Assembly (NCBI RefSeq): GCF_900099965.1
Contig: NZ_FNDJ01000014.1
Coordinates: forward strand, 1-64,000
DNA length: 64,000 nucleotides
Source of the DNA: Nonomuraea jiangxiensis
Lineage (GTDB): Bacteria; Actinomycetota; Actinomycetes; Streptosporangiales; Streptosporangiaceae
Direction of reading: 5' to 3'
The first letter of the stretch is position 1; each line of letters opens with the position of its first letter. Under the pieces are notes generated by a model. It saw nothing but the letters and a program-made list of their open reading frames with translations, was not told the DNA's origin and searched no databases. Positions 42,461 through 50,924 of the stretch are shown here, in pieces. A program made the translations under genes and the position numbers.

Positions 42461-43510
42461 CTACGACGACGGGGTCACGGCGATGATCCGGTCGTCGCCA
42501 GGGCGCGGCGAGCCCCGGCCGTCCTTGTTGCTGGTGCCCACCCACAGCGTTCCGGCGGGGGTCGTGGTGACCGCGCGCAGGCGGCCGTACCGGTCGGTGA
42601 AGCGGGCGACCGGCCTGCCCACCGCGCCGTCCTGGGCCAGCGGGATCTGCCACAGGCGTTGGCCGCGCAGCGCGGCCATCCACAGGGAGCCGTCCGCGTA
42701 CGCCAGGCCCGAGGGGGAGGCCTCGGCGGTGGACCAGGTCAGGACCGGGTTCACGAACCGCGGGTCGTCGCCGCGGCCCTCGACCTCGGGCCAGCCGTAG
42801 TTGGCGCCCGGCTTGATGAGGTTGAGCTCGTCGTAGGTGTCGGCGCCGAACTCCGAGGCGTACAGGCGGCCGGAGGGGTCCCAGGCCAGGCCCTGGACGT
42901 TGCGGTGACCGTAGCTGTAGACGAGGGTGCCGAACGGGTTGCCGGGGGCGGGCGCGCCGTCCACGGTCATGCGCAGGATCTTGCCGCCGAGGGAGTCGCG
43001 CTGCTGGGCGAGGGGGCGGTCGCCGGTCTCGCCGGTGGTCGCGTACAGGTTGCCGTCGGGGCCGAAGGCGAGCCGGCCGCCGTTGTGGATGCTGCCCTTG
43101 GGGATGCCCTGGACGAGGAGGCGCTGGTCGGTGAGGCGGTCGCCGGCGAGCCGGTAGCGCACGATCCGGTTGTCCTGATCCGCCGTGTAGTAAAGGAAGA
43201 TCTGGTCGCCCTTGACAGCCACGCCCATCAGGCCGCCCTCGCCTTCCGGCCGCACCCCCTCGATCGTGGCCAACCGGCGCACCTGGCCCGCCGGGGTCAC
43301 CCGCAGCAGCCTGGCCGTGTCCCGCTCCGTGACCAGGGCGTCGCCTCCGGGCAGGAAGGCGATGCCCCACGGCACGGCCAGATCCGTCGCCACGTCCCGC
43401 GGCTCGCCGGGGGCGCCCCCCGCCGGGACGGCGGCCGTCGGGGCGACCTCGCCCGCTCCGGAACAGGCTGCGAGCGTCATTGCCAGCATGATCGTCCAGA
43501 TCTTCGTCAT
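42461..43510 (-). CDS. PQQ-dependent sugar dehydrogenase-like lipoprotein
   Basis: A 349-residue beta-propeller protein of the glucose/sorbosone dehydrogenase family. A lipoprotein signal is present with lipobox AAC at about residues 14-16. Family marks are GIAFLPGGDALVTERD, GGLMGVAV, HNGGRLAFGPDGNLY and YGHRNVQGLAWDP. ATG 43510 is preferred because GGGGAAG is about ten bases upstream. An ATG nine bases earlier is too close to that site. PQQ synthesis genes are not in the window, so the cofactor is uncertain. Confidence 0.88.
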   Translation of the reverse strand: MTKIWTIMLAMTLAACSGAGEVAPTAAVPAGGAPGEPRDVATDLAVPWGIAFLPGGDALVTERDTARLLRVTPAGQVRRLATIEGVRPEGEGGLMGVAVKGDQIFLYYTADQDNRIVRYRLAGDRLTDQRLLVQGIPKGSIHNGGRLAFGPDGNLYATTGETGDRPLAQQRDSLGGKILRMTVDGAPAPGNPFGTLVYSYGHRNVQGLAWDPSGRLYASEFGADTYDELNLIKPGANYGWPEVEGRGDDPRFVNPVLTWSTAEASPSGLAYADGSLWMAALRGQRLWQIPLAQDGAVGRPVARFTDRYGRLRAVTTTPAGTLWVGTSNKDGRGSPRPGDDRIIAVTPSS

Positions 43511-43535
43511 GTGTTCCATACTTCCCCGGCAGTCG

Positions 43536-43541
43536 TAAGGT
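43536..43541 (+). promoter_or_regulatory. Leaderless -10 box for the 2-hydroxyacid dehydrogenase
   Basis: TAAGGT is followed by seven bases and the ATG at 43549. On the other strand TACGAC shares its TA and may serve the divergent dehydrogenase gene. Confidence 0.5.
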
Positions 43542-43548
43542 TCTCCGC

Positions 43549-44457
43549 ATGAAGACCTGGGTTCCCGCTGATTCGGTGGTTGACGTTCTTTCCGGCCTTC
43601 CCGGCGTCGAATGCGTCGTCTATGACGGCAGGTCCCCGATGCCGGAGGGGATCGAGGAGGTGGAGGTCTGGATCCCGCCGCTGGTCACGGTGCCCGACGT
43701 GGCGGGGACGCTGGCCCGGATGAGCTCGTTACGGCTGGTGCAGACCGTGAGCGCGGGGGTGGAGCAGTACCTGCCGCACATCCCCCGTGGGGTGACGCTG
43801 TGCAACGCCCGCGGCGTGCACGACGCCGGGACCGCCGAGTGGGCGGTCGGGGCGATGGTGGCGGTGCTGCGGGAGTTCCCCGGGTTCGTGGACGCGCAGC
43901 GCAGGGGCGAGTGGACCTACCACCACACCGACGTGCTGGCCGACTCGACCGTTCTCATCGTCGGCTACGGCTCCATCGGCGCGGCGCTGGAGAAGCGGCT
44001 CGCCGGGTTCGAGGTGGAGATCGTCCGCGTGGCCAGGAGCCCCCGCGACGGCGTACACGGCCTGGACGAGCTGCCCGCGTTGCTGCCTGCGGCGGACGTC
44101 GTCGTGCTGCTGGTGCCCGCCACCACCGACACCGCGGGGATGGTCGACGCCGCGTTCCTGGCGCGGATGAAGGACGGAGCCGTCCTGGTGAACGCCGCCA
44201 GGGGTGGAATCGTCGACACAGAAGCACTCATCGCGGAGCTCAAAACCGGTAGGCTACGCGCCGCGCTGGACGTGACCGCGCCCGAGCCGCTGCCCGAGGG
44301 CCACCCCCTCTGGAGCGCGCCGGGTCTCCTGATCACCCCGCACGTCGCGGGCAGCACACCCGCGTCGGACCGGCGCACGTTGCGTCTGCTCCGGGCCCAG
44401 CTTGAGCGCTACCGCGCTGACGAGCCCCTGGTCAACGTCATAACCGACGCATACTGA
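43549..44457 (+). CDS. D-2-hydroxyacid dehydrogenase
   Basis: A 302-residue NAD(P)-dependent enzyme. The nucleotide-binding motif is GYGSIG at about 140-145. The catalytic trio is complete: R in NAARGGIVD, E in APEPLPEGHP and H in TPHVAGSTP. The substrate-binding N-domain is short. It could reduce glyoxylate or hydroxypyruvate, or act on another 2-oxo acid. Expression seems leaderless. It is divergent from the PQQ-type lipoprotein gene with only 38 bases between starts. Confidence 0.9.
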   Translation: MKTWVPADSVVDVLSGLPGVECVVYDGRSPMPEGIEEVEVWIPPLVTVPDVAGTLARMSSLRLVQTVSAGVEQYLPHIPRGVTLCNARGVHDAGTAEWAVGAMVAVLREFPGFVDAQRRGEWTYHHTDVLADSTVLIVGYGSIGAALEKRLAGFEVEIVRVARSPRDGVHGLDELPALLPAADVVVLLVPATTDTAGMVDAAFLARMKDGAVLVNAARGGIVDTEALIAELKTGRLRAALDVTAPEPLPEGHPLWSAPGLLITPHVAGSTPASDRRTLRLLRAQLERYRADEPLVNVITDAY

Positions 44458-44511
44458 GAGGATCCCGGAACGTGGCTGGTCCGTGACCTTCGGTGCGTAC
44501 CGTGGCGTTTG

Positions 44512-44546
44512 CAAGGGATTCCTGACTGACTGTCAAGGAATCCTTG
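44512..44546. terminator. Hairpin after the 2-hydroxyacid dehydrogenase
   Basis: CAAGGGATTCCT at 44512-44523 can pair with AGGAATCCTTGG at 44535-44546, with one bulge. The right arm is itself nearly palindromic. It could end the upstream gene. No riboswitch core was recognised in the 237-base gap to the next gene. Confidence 0.4.
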
Positions 44547-44694
44547 GCGGCAATTGGTCTGTGTGGTTATCAGATCGGTGACGACATCGGCGTTGTCACC
44601 ACCCGCGCCCTCAGGACCGCACACACTGGCGAAGTGCCCCGCCGGACTTCGGCGGAGCACGGGAGCAGAGCACGAGACGGGATGGGCAACGACT

Positions 44695-47310
44695 GTGATC
44701 CGCTGGCGTGATCCACGGGTGCCGCTGACCGCCGCCGCGGCGGCAGGCGCGGTGGCCTTCGCTGCCGCGCTCCTCACGGGTGGTCAGGGTTTGCTCACCG
44801 GCGCGGTCGCCGGCGGCCTCGCCGCGCTGGTCGCCGCCGCCTCCCTGCTGAGCGCCTCGGTGAGGTCGGCCGCGCACCGTCCCACGGCGCTGGGCGCCCG
44901 CTGGATGGGCGGCGGAGCCGTCATCTGGGCCGCCGGCGTCGCCCTGCGCGTGTTCGCCGAGAGCTTCGTGGTCAGCTTCGCCGACCTGTTCATGCTGCTC
45001 GGCACCGTCATCACGGCCGGTGGGGCGCTGATCGTCGCCGACCGCAGGTTCCCGGCCAGGGTCGTTTTACGGCACGTCACCGACTCCTACCTCTGCGCCG
45101 CCTCGCTGTTCCTGATCGGCTGGGTGGTGACGCTGCGCCACGTCTACGCCGACACGGCCGACCCGCCCGCGTTCACGTTCGTCATGCTGCCGCCGATGAT
45201 CGCGCTTCTGATGACGTGCGCCGTGATCCCGTCCGTGCTCACCAGCAGGTCGCCCTCGTGGCTGCTCGGGCTGGCCGGGGTCGGCGTGCTGGCCACCATG
45301 ACCGTGGCCGGCCTGGCCGCCGCGGTGGCCAGGCTCGACGGCGTTGACCCGCAGGTGTGGAGCGTCATGCTCACGCCGGTCGCATTGCTCCTGCTCGCCG
45401 CCGTCCCGTGGGGGCCGCGCGGCGGGGAGGCGGGCGGCCGGGCCGTCGGCGACGTCGTCGCGATCATGCCGCTGGCGCTGGTCGCCGTGGCGGCCTGCAC
45501 GCTGCTGGCCCACCTGACCAGCGGTGCGCAGGAGCCGCCGGTCGTCGGCGTGGTGGCGGTCGCTGTGTCGGTGGTGCTGCTCCTGTTGGTGCGCCTGTTC
45601 GTGGTGTCGGCCACCAACGTGCAGCTGCGCGGCCAGGTCAAGCGCGGCGAGCGCCAGCTCAGGGAGCTGGCCGAGAGCAGCGGCGACGTGGTGCTGCTGG
45701 TCGACTACGAGGGCGTGGTGCGCGAGATCGGCTCCGGGGTGGAGGCCACCTACGGCTACCGCCCCGAGGAGCTGGTCGGCGGGTCGATCTTCGACTATAT
45801 CCACCCGGAGGACGTGCCCGGCATCCAGCTCGCGCTGCGCGCCATGGGCCTCGACGAGGAGAACACCACGCCCGGCGCGTGCCTGATCGCCTGCCGGGTC
45901 CGCGCGGCCGACGGCACCTGGCGGCCCACCGAGTCGGTCGCCACCCGTCACGTCGGCGGCGACGAGCTGATGCTGGTGACGACCAGGGACATCAGCGACG
46001 AGGAGGCGCTGCGCAACCAGGTGGCCCACCTGACCTTCCACGACGGCATCACCGGGCTGCCCAACCGCGCCTACTTCGAGGAGCGCACCCGCGAGGTGCT
46101 GACCGGGCGCACGTCCGGCCACGTCGCGGTCATCTTCCTCGACCTCGACGGGTTCACCTCGGTCAACGACTCCGTCGGCCACGCCAGCGGCGACTACCTG
46201 CTCGGGCAGGCGGGCCGGCGGCTGCGCGGCGCCGTACGCGCCGACGACACCCTGGCCCGGTGGGGCGGCGACGAGTTCGCGGTGCTCGTGGAGACCGGCG
46301 GCGACGCGCAGGTGGCGGTCGACCTGGCCGAGCGGCTGGTGCGCGCGGTCTCGCAGGAGCCGTTCCGCGTCGCCGACCGCGACGTGGCGCTGACCGCGAG
46401 CGTGGGCGTGGCCTTCACCGAGGACGACCTGCCCGCGGCCGACCTCATCCGCAACGCCGACGTCGCCATGGCGCGCTCGAAGGAGCTCGGCGGGCGGCGG
46501 GTCGAGGTGTTCGCCGCGCAGATGCACGCCGACGTGCTGCGCCGCCTGGAGCTGGCCGCTGACCTGCAGCGGGCGCTGATCGAGCAGCAGTTCGCGATCG
46601 AATACCAGCCGGTGGTCGACCTGGCCACCTCGCGGGTGACCGCCGTGGAGGCGCTGGTGCGGTGGTGGCGCGGCTCGGTGTTCGTGCCGCCGGAGCAGTT
46701 CCTCGGCCCGGCGGAGGACACCGGGCTGATCGTGCCGCTGAGCGAGTGGATCCTGCGCGAGGCGTGCCGCGAGGTGGCCGCCTGGCGGGCCTCGTCCTGG
46801 GACATCGGGCTGTCGCTCAACCTGTCGGCCCGGCAGATCACCGCGCCGCGTTTCGTCGAGACGGTGCGCGAGGCGCTGGAGGAGAGCGGGCTGCCCGCCT
46901 CCTCGCTCACGCTCGAAGTCATCGAGGAGATGCTGGTCGAGGACGCCGAGGAGACCATCAAGCGGCTGTCCGAGCTGCGCGCCCTCGGCGTGCGTCTGGC
47001 GATTGATGATTTCGGGACAGGCTACGCATCCTTGGCGTTTCTCCGGCAACTCCCGGTAGACATGATCAAAATTGACCCTTCCTTCGTGTCGGGGCTGGGC
47101 AAGGACGACACGCTGACGCTGCTCACCCGGACGATCGTGCGGCTCGGCCACGACCTCGGGCTCGTCGTGGTGGCCGAGGGCATCGAGCGCCCCGAGCAAC
47201 TGGAGTTGCTGAAGCGGATGGGCTGCACCCGAGGGCAGGGGTTCCTGGTGGCCCGCCCGATGGCGGCGCGCGGGGTGGACTCGCTGATGCGGACGAGTCT
47301 CACTGTTTGA
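44695..47310 (+). CDS. Membrane PAS-GGDEF-EAL c-di-GMP enzyme 2
   Basis: An 871-residue protein. Eight or nine hydrophobic segments cover about residues 8-305. A PAS domain follows (about 321-435; SSGDVVLLVDYEGVV), then GGDEF at 524-528 with I-site RADD five residues before, and EAL at 652-654. Downstream catalytic motifs are present: LNLSARQ, LEVIEEM, DDFGTGYAS, IKIDPSF and EGIE. Both halves look active. GTG 44695 is preferred over the longer frame because GGGATGGG lies about eight bases upstream and the first helix starts soon after. It shares layout with the enzyme at 27225 but adds PAS. Confidence 0.9.
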   Translation: MIRWRDPRVPLTAAAAAGAVAFAAALLTGGQGLLTGAVAGGLAALVAAASLLSASVRSAAHRPTALGARWMGGGAVIWAAGVALRVFAESFVVSFADLFMLLGTVITAGGALIVADRRFPARVVLRHVTDSYLCAASLFLIGWVVTLRHVYADTADPPAFTFVMLPPMIALLMTCAVIPSVLTSRSPSWLLGLAGVGVLATMTVAGLAAAVARLDGVDPQVWSVMLTPVALLLLAAVPWGPRGGEAGGRAVGDVVAIMPLALVAVAACTLLAHLTSGAQEPPVVGVVAVAVSVVLLLLVRLFVVSATNVQLRGQVKRGERQLRELAESSGDVVLLVDYEGVVREIGSGVEATYGYRPEELVGGSIFDYIHPEDVPGIQLALRAMGLDEENTTPGACLIACRVRAADGTWRPTESVATRHVGGDELMLVTTRDISDEEALRNQVAHLTFHDGITGLPNRAYFEERTREVLTGRTSGHVAVIFLDLDGFTSVNDSVGHASGDYLLGQAGRRLRGAVRADDTLARWGGDEFAVLVETGGDAQVAVDLAERLVRAVSQEPFRVADRDVALTASVGVAFTEDDLPAADLIRNADVAMARSKELGGRRVEVFAAQMHADVLRRLELAADLQRALIEQQFAIEYQPVVDLATSRVTAVEALVRWWRGSVFVPPEQFLGPAEDTGLIVPLSEWILREACREVAAWRASSWDIGLSLNLSARQITAPRFVETVREALEESGLPASSLTLEVIEEMLVEDAEETIKRLSELRALGVRLAIDDFGTGYASLAFLRQLPVDMIKIDPSFVSGLGKDDTLTLLTRTIVRLGHDLGLVVVAEGIERPEQLELLKRMGCTRGQGFLVARPMAARGVDSLMRTSLTV

Positions 47311-47327
47311 GACTTGTGTCCACGAAG

Positions 47328-47358
47328 TTGACACTGGGGCGTTCCGAGCGGCTATCGT
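47328..47358 (+). promoter_or_regulatory. ilv operon promoter
   Basis: A perfect TTGACA at 47328-47333 is followed after 19 bases by TATCGT at 47353-47358. Seven bases later comes the leader-peptide ATG, so transcription probably begins at or beside that codon. Confidence 0.65.
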
Positions 47359-47365
47359 GTAGGCC

Positions 47366-47416
47366 ATGCTTCGCAGTGGAATTCTCGTAGTACTTCGCCG
47401 GCGCGCAGGCCGATAG
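47366..47416 (+). CDS. ilv leader peptide (attenuator)
   Basis: A 16-residue frame, MLRSGILVVLRRRAGR, with five branched-chain residues in a row (Ile-Leu-Val-Val-Leu) followed by three arginines. Its 3' end overlaps the first arm of a hairpin, and a U-tract terminator follows before ilvB. This is the standard layout of branched-chain amino acid attenuation: stalled ribosomes at the ILVVL codons would change which hairpin forms. The peptide has no ribosome-binding site and seems to be translated from a leaderless mRNA. Confidence 0.85.
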   Translation: MLRSGILVVLRRRAGR

Positions 47417-47439
47417 CGAAGCACGACGACCTGCGCGCC
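47400..47439 (+). promoter_or_regulatory. Attenuator first hairpin
   Basis: GGCGCGCAGG at 47400-47409 pairs perfectly with CCTGCGCGCC at 47430-47439. The left arm lies inside the leader peptide frame, so ribosome position controls it. Confidence 0.7.
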
Positions 47440-47478
47440 GCCCCAGACCCGCCGCACCGGTGGGAAGGGGCCTTTTTT
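47440..47478 (+). terminator. ilv attenuator terminator
   Basis: GCCCC-AGA-CCC pairs with GGG-AA-GGGGC (arms at about 47440-47450 and 47462-47471) and a run of six T follows at 47473-47478. It is the only hairpin with a clear U-tract that I found in the window. Confidence 0.75.
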
Positions 47479-47520
47479 ATGTCCTCAAGCCCTTGAAGCA
47501 GCCACGCAAGGAACGAGCCG

Positions 47521-49260
47521 ATGACCGAACGGATGACAGGTGCACAGGCCCTGGTGCGGGCCTTGGAGCACATGGGAGTCGACACCGTGTTCGGGATCCC
47601 CGGCGGTGCCATTCTGCCGGCCTATGACCCCCTCTATGACTCGACCAAGGTCCGGCACGTACTCGTCCGGCACGAGCAGGGTGCGGGGCACGCGGCCGAG
47701 GGCTATGCGCAGGCCACCGGCCGGGTCGGGGTGTGCATGGCGACCAGTGGCCCCGGGGCCACCAACCTGGTGACGCCGATCGCGGACGCGTACATGGACT
47801 CGGTGCCGATGGTGGCCATCACCGGGCAGGTGCCGAGCGGGGCCATTGGCACCGACGCTTTCCAGGAAGCCGATATTTCCGGCATCACCATGCCGATCAC
47901 CAAGCACAACTTCCTGATCACCGACCCGAGCGAGATCGCCCGTACGATCATGGAGGCGTTCCACATCGCTTCCACCGGCCGCCCCGGCCCGGTGCTCGTG
48001 GACATCTCCAAGGACGCCCTGCAGTCCGAGACCACCTTCAGCTGGCCGCCCACCATGCAGCTGCCGGGCTACCGCCCGGTCACCAAGCCGCACTCCAAGC
48101 AGATCCGTGAGGCCGCCAAGCTGATCGCCGAGTCCAGGCGTCCGGTCCTGTACGTCGGCGGCGGCGTGCACAAGGCGGGCGCCTCGGCCGAGCTGCGGCA
48201 GCTCGCCGAGCTGACCAACATCCCGGTCGTCACCACGCTGATGGCGCGGGGGACGTTCCCCGACAGCCACCCCCAGCACATGGGGATGCCCGGGATGCAC
48301 GGGAGCGTCTCCGCCGTCGGGGCGCTGCAGCAGTCCGATCTGATCATCGGGCTCGGCGTCCGCTTCGACGACCGGGTGACCGGCCACCTGGCGTCGTTCG
48401 CCCCCCACGCGAAGGTCGTGCACGCCGACATCGACCCGGCCGAGATCTCCAAGAACCGGCATGCCGACGTGCCGATCGTGGGCGACTGCAAGGAGGTCAT
48501 CAGCGACCTCATCGGCGTGATCCAGTCCTCCGAGGCCCGGGGCGACTACGCCGACTGGTGGTCGATCCTCAACGGGTACAAGAAGACCTATCCGCTGGGC
48601 TACGAGACGTTCGCGGACGGCTCTCTGGCCCCTCAGTACGTCATGGAGCGGCTCAGCGCCATCGCCGGCCCCGAGACGTACTACGTGGCCGGGGTCGGGC
48701 AGCACCAGATGTGGGCCTCGCAGTTCATCGGCTACGAGAACCCCGGCACGTTCATCAACTCCGGCGGCCTGGGCACGATGGGCTTCGCCGTCCCGGCCGC
48801 GATGGGCGCCAAGATGGGCCGCCCCGAGTCCGTCGTGTGGGCCATCGACGGCGACGGCTGCTTCCAGATGACCAACCAGGAGCTGGCCACCTGCGCCCTG
48901 GAGGGCGTGCCGGTCAAGATCGCGGTGATCAACAACGGCAACCTCGGCATGGTCCGCCAGTGGCAGACGCTTTTTTACGACCAGCGTTACTCCAACACCG
49001 ATCTGCAGACGACCCGCCGCATCCCGGACTTCGTCAAGCTGGCCGAGGCCTACGGCTGTGTGGGCCTGCGATGCGAGCGTCCCGAGGACGTGGACGCGGT
49101 GATCAAGAAGGCCATGGAGATCAACGACGTGCCCGTCGTGGTCGACTTCGTCGTCCACCAGGACGCCATGGTCTGGCCCATGGTGGCGGCGGGCACCAGT
49201 AATGACGACATCAAGATCGCCCGTGACATGGCGCCCAAGTGGGAGAACGAGGATGACTAG
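47521..49260 (+). CDS. ilvB: Acetolactate synthase large subunit
   Basis: A 579-residue ThDP enzyme for the first common step of valine, leucine and isoleucine synthesis. The catalytic Glu is in VRHEQGAGHAAEG (about residue 43). The ThDP motif runs from GDGCFQMTNQELATC to NNGNLGM (about 441-480). The FAD-binding middle domain has VGGGVHKAGA and LGVRFDDRVTG. AAGGA is about eight bases before the ATG. Expression is set by the leader-peptide attenuator upstream. ilvN follows after 69 bases. Confidence 0.97.
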   Translation: MTERMTGAQALVRALEHMGVDTVFGIPGGAILPAYDPLYDSTKVRHVLVRHEQGAGHAAEGYAQATGRVGVCMATSGPGATNLVTPIADAYMDSVPMVAITGQVPSGAIGTDAFQEADISGITMPITKHNFLITDPSEIARTIMEAFHIASTGRPGPVLVDISKDALQSETTFSWPPTMQLPGYRPVTKPHSKQIREAAKLIAESRRPVLYVGGGVHKAGASAELRQLAELTNIPVVTTLMARGTFPDSHPQHMGMPGMHGSVSAVGALQQSDLIIGLGVRFDDRVTGHLASFAPHAKVVHADIDPAEISKNRHADVPIVGDCKEVISDLIGVIQSSEARGDYADWWSILNGYKKTYPLGYETFADGSLAPQYVMERLSAIAGPETYYVAGVGQHQMWASQFIGYENPGTFINSGGLGTMGFAVPAAMGAKMGRPESVVWAIDGDGCFQMTNQELATCALEGVPVKIAVINNGNLGMVRQWQTLFYDQRYSNTDLQTTRRIPDFVKLAEAYGCVGLRCERPEDVDAVIKKAMEINDVPVVVDFVVHQDAMVWPMVAAGTSNDDIKIARDMAPKWENEDD

Positions 49261-49329
49261 GCCCGAGGCAGCTGGAGGAGCGGTCGCGAAGGCGCGTCCG
49301 CGGATCGAAAGAGGAGCGGTGAGCGACCG

Positions 49330-49854
49330 ATGAGCCGTCACACGCTGTCCGTGCTGGTCGAGAACAAGCCCGGTGTCCTCGCGCGCGTGTCCGCGCTGTT
49401 CAGCCGGCGGGGCTTCAACATCGACTCGCTCGCCGTCGGGCCCACCGAGCACGACGACATCTCGCGGATGACGATAGTCGTCAGCGTCGAGGAGCTCCCG
49501 CTGGAGCAGGTCACCAAGCAGCTCAACAAGCTGGTGAACGTGCTGAAGATCGTCGAGCTGGACCCCGCGCAGTCGGTGCAGCGCGAGCTGATGCTGATCA
49601 AGGTCAGAGCCGACTCCGAAAGCCGCTCCCACGTGCTGGAGCTGGTCAACCTCTTCCGGGCCCGCTGCATCGACGTGGCGGCCGACGCCGTGACCATCGA
49701 GGTCACCGGCACTCCCGACAAGCTCGACGCCTTCATCAAGGTGCTTGAGCCGTTCGGGATCAAAGAACTCGTCCAGTCGGGCATGGTGGCCATCGGCCGC
49801 GGCGCCCGTTCCATCACCGATCGGTCCCTCAGGGCTTTGGACCGTACCGCTTGA
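49330..49854 (+). CDS. ilvN: Acetolactate synthase small (regulatory) subunit
   Basis: A 174-residue subunit that binds valine and activates IlvB. The ACT domain covers about 1-78, starting HTLSVLVENKPGVLARVSAL, with the typical RGFNIDSLAVG. A second, ACT-like C-terminal half holds ELMLIKVRAD and ends FGIKELVQSGMVAIGRG. Length is normal. It precedes ilvC by 13 bases. Confidence 0.96.
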   Translation: MSRHTLSVLVENKPGVLARVSALFSRRGFNIDSLAVGPTEHDDISRMTIVVSVEELPLEQVTKQLNKLVNVLKIVELDPAQSVQRELMLIKVRADSESRSHVLELVNLFRARCIDVAADAVTIEVTGTPDKLDAFIKVLEPFGIKELVQSGMVAIGRGARSITDRSLRALDRTA

Positions 49855-49867
49855 AAGGTAAGAGCAA

Positions 49868-50860
49868 GTGACCGAGATCTACTACGACGACCAGGCCGAC
49901 CTGTCGATCATCCAGGGACGTCACGTGGCCGTGCTGGGGTACGGCAGCCAGGGCCACGCCCATGCGCTCTCCCTGCGTGACTCGGGCGTGGACGTGCGCG
50001 TGGGCCTGCCCGAAGGCTCCAAGAGCCGTGAGAAGGCGGAGAACGACGGCCTTCGGGTCGTCACTCCGGGCGAGGCGGTCGAGGAGGCGAACCTCACGAT
50101 GATCCTGGCGCCGGACCACGTCCAGCGCCACCTGTACGCCGAGCACGTCGCGCCCAACCTGGTCGAGGGCGACGCGCTGTTCTTCGGCCACGGCCTGAAC
50201 ATCCGCTACGGCCTCATCGAGGCCCCGGAGGGTGTGGACGTGTGCATGGTCGCGCCCAAGGGCCCCGGCCACCTCGTCCGCCGCCAGTTCGAGGCCGGGC
50301 GGGGCGTACCCTGCCTGGTGGCCGTCGAGAAGGACGCCTCGGGCAAGGCGCTGGACCTGGCGCTGTCGTACGCCAAGGGCATCGGCGGCACCCGGGCCGG
50401 GGCGCTGCGGACGACCTTCACCGAGGAGACGGAGACCGACCTGTTCGGCGAGCAGGCCGTGCTGTGCGGCGGCGTGTCCGAGCTCATCAAGGCCGGCTTC
50501 GAGACGCTCATCGAGGCCGGATACCAGCCGGAGGTCGCCTACTTCGAGTGCCTGCACGAGATGAAGCTGATCGTCGACCTCATGTACGAGGGCGGCATTT
50601 CGAAGATGTACTGGTCGGTGTCCGACACGGCCGAGTACGGCGGCTACACCCGCGGCCCGCGCATCATCACGGATGAGACGCGGCAGGAGATGCGCCGCAT
50701 CCTGGGCGAGATCCAGGACGGGACCTTCGCCCAGCAGCTCGTCGCGGAGTTCGACGGCGGGCAGCAGGAGTTCAAGCGGCACCGCGAGGAGCTGGCCGCC
50801 AACCCGATCGAGACGACGGGTGCCAAGCTCCGCCCGATGATGAGCTGGCTCAAGGCCTGA
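49868..50860 (+). CDS. ilvC: Ketol-acid reductoisomerase
   Basis: A 330-residue class I KARI, which converts acetolactate to dihydroxyisovalerate. The Rossmann motif is VLGYGSQGHAHALSLRDSG at about 19-37. The metal and substrate sites follow: APKGPGHLVR, the E-x-x-TDLFGEQ helix, and YFECLHEMKLIVDLMYEGG. It starts with GTG, with GAAAGGTAAG upstream, 13 bases after ilvN. A perfect 16-bp hairpin lies seven bases after the stop. Confidence 0.97.
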   Translation: MTEIYYDDQADLSIIQGRHVAVLGYGSQGHAHALSLRDSGVDVRVGLPEGSKSREKAENDGLRVVTPGEAVEEANLTMILAPDHVQRHLYAEHVAPNLVEGDALFFGHGLNIRYGLIEAPEGVDVCMVAPKGPGHLVRRQFEAGRGVPCLVAVEKDASGKALDLALSYAKGIGGTRAGALRTTFTEETETDLFGEQAVLCGGVSELIKAGFETLIEAGYQPEVAYFECLHEMKLIVDLMYEGGISKMYWSVSDTAEYGGYTRGPRIITDETRQEMRRILGEIQDGTFAQQLVAEFDGGQQEFKRHREELAANPIETTGAKLRPMMSWLKA

Positions 50861-50866
50861 CCGCCG

Positions 50867-50907
50867 GGTCGCGGGTGGGGCCCCGGCCGGAGGCCCCACC
50901 CGCGACC
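50867..50907. terminator. Strong bidirectional hairpin after ilvC
   Basis: Perfect 16-base arms, GGTCGCGGGTGGGGCC at 50867-50882 and its complement at 50892-50907, around a 9-base loop, with no U-tract. It sits between convergent ilvC and the LysR gene. Confidence 0.8.
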
Positions 50908-50924
50908 ATGCCGGTTGACGCGGC

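Noticed and set aside
44458..44694. c-di-GMP riboswitch before GGDEF-EAL protein 2
   Set aside because: The leader has a hairpin, but the conserved GEMM core and tetraloop-receptor elements were not found.
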